DNA from: an uncultured Neomegalonema sp.
GTDB taxonomy: Bacteria > Pseudomonadota > Alphaproteobacteria > Rhodobacterales > Rhodobacteraceae
Direction: 5' to 3'
NCBI GenBank assembly: GCA_937948985.1
Contig: CALFAK010000158.1
Span: 1-34,183, forward strand
DNA length: 34,183 nucleotides
Below the pieces are notes generated by a model that saw only the letters and a program-made list of their open reading frames with translations, made no database searches and had not been told where the DNA came from. This document shows, piece after piece, positions 34,047 to 34,183 of this stretch. The stretch's first letter is position 1; each line of letters begins with the position of its first letter. Position numbers and translations under genes: made by a program.

Positions 34047-34183
34047 TCACGCCTCTGCGCGGACGCGGGCTTCCAGGCTGTCCAGTTCTGCGCCGTGATG
34101 CAATCCTTGTGCGGCGTGGCCGAATTCGTGACCAACAAGGCCCTGGAATCTGTCATTATTGCCGGGCGTAACGTTATTGATAT
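34047..34183 (-). CDS. C-terminal end of a protein with an HEFGH zinc-protease-like motif (partial)
   Basis: The last 44 codons of a gene entering from the right edge can be read on the minus strand, ending in TGA at 34047-34049. The visible protein reads INNVTPGNNDRFQG, then LVGHEFGHAAQGLHHGAELD, then SLEARVRAEA. HEFGH fits the HExxH zinc-binding motif. A further histidine six residues after it (HEFGHAAQGLH) matches the spacing of the third metzincin ligand, although the usual glycine is displaced by one position. The motif is unusually close to the C-terminus, leaving little room for a Met-turn. Family cannot be named from this fragment; a protease or toxin-like metallopeptidase is inferred. 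Confidence 0.6.
   Translation of the reverse strand, partial: INNVTPGNNDRFQGLVGHEFGHAAQGLHHGAELDSLEARVRAEA

Noticed and set aside
33944-34156. 70-codon minus-strand open frame at the right edge
   Set aside because: It runs through the repeat element and is in a different frame from the fragment encoding GHEFGHAAQG, which is the more convincing protein.

Overview
The window looks like chromosomal DNA from a marine alphaproteobacterium of the Roseobacter/Rhodobacterales type. The evidence is a very clear trimethylamine monooxygenase (Tmm), an OlsB-type ornithine lipid acyltransferase, DUF1489, DUF2125 and YdcH/DUF465 proteins, an NDUFAF5-like methyltransferase, an RTX-secreted hydrolase, and GC-rich codon use. 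Species cannot be named from sequence reading alone. No rRNA, tRNA, CRISPR array, insertion sequence or phage gene was seen.

Left part (about 0.1-12.8 kb): accessory metabolism. Tmm lies divergent from an iron-dependent alcohol dehydrogenase. Then come a tiny YdcH/DUF465 gene, the flavin prenyltransferase UbiX, an aldehyde dehydrogenase, a NIPSNAP protein, a complete tripartite tricarboxylate transporter (TctC, TctB, TctA), a signal-less NMT1/SsuA-like binding protein, an aspartate-dehydrogenase-family protein that appears to lack the family histidine, a DUF1932 oxidoreductase and a Nu-class-like glutathione transferase. The mix of uptake, dehydrogenase, GST and prenyl-FMN functions resembles a catabolic neighbourhood for an unknown, probably carboxylated, substrate.

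Middle (13.0-16.3 kb): a three-gene operon for a Tat-exported molybdenum hydroxylase of the isoquinoline 1-oxidoreductase type: a 2Fe-2S subunit, a molybdopterin subunit and a diheme cytochrome c that could take the electrons.

Right part (16.3-33.8 kb): mostly housekeeping and envelope functions. These are panC, a small membrane protein, hemH, a methyltransferase, a ComF protein, a secreted GH114-like/RTX protein, grxC overlapping a nitrilase-family amidase, olsB, a degenerate ThiE/TenI-like protein, and the proteostasis block hflK-hflC-DUF2065-Do protease. After them come DUF1489, a PAS-like protein, ChaC, DUF2125 and a membrane-anchored EEP-family phosphoesterase.

The right edge cuts a gene on the minus strand whose last 44 residues contain an HEFGH zinc-protease-like motif. 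Several intergenic gaps carry related hairpin repeats (near 8.15, 10.29, 12.85 and 33.9-34.03 kb), including one 81-bp long inverted repeat.
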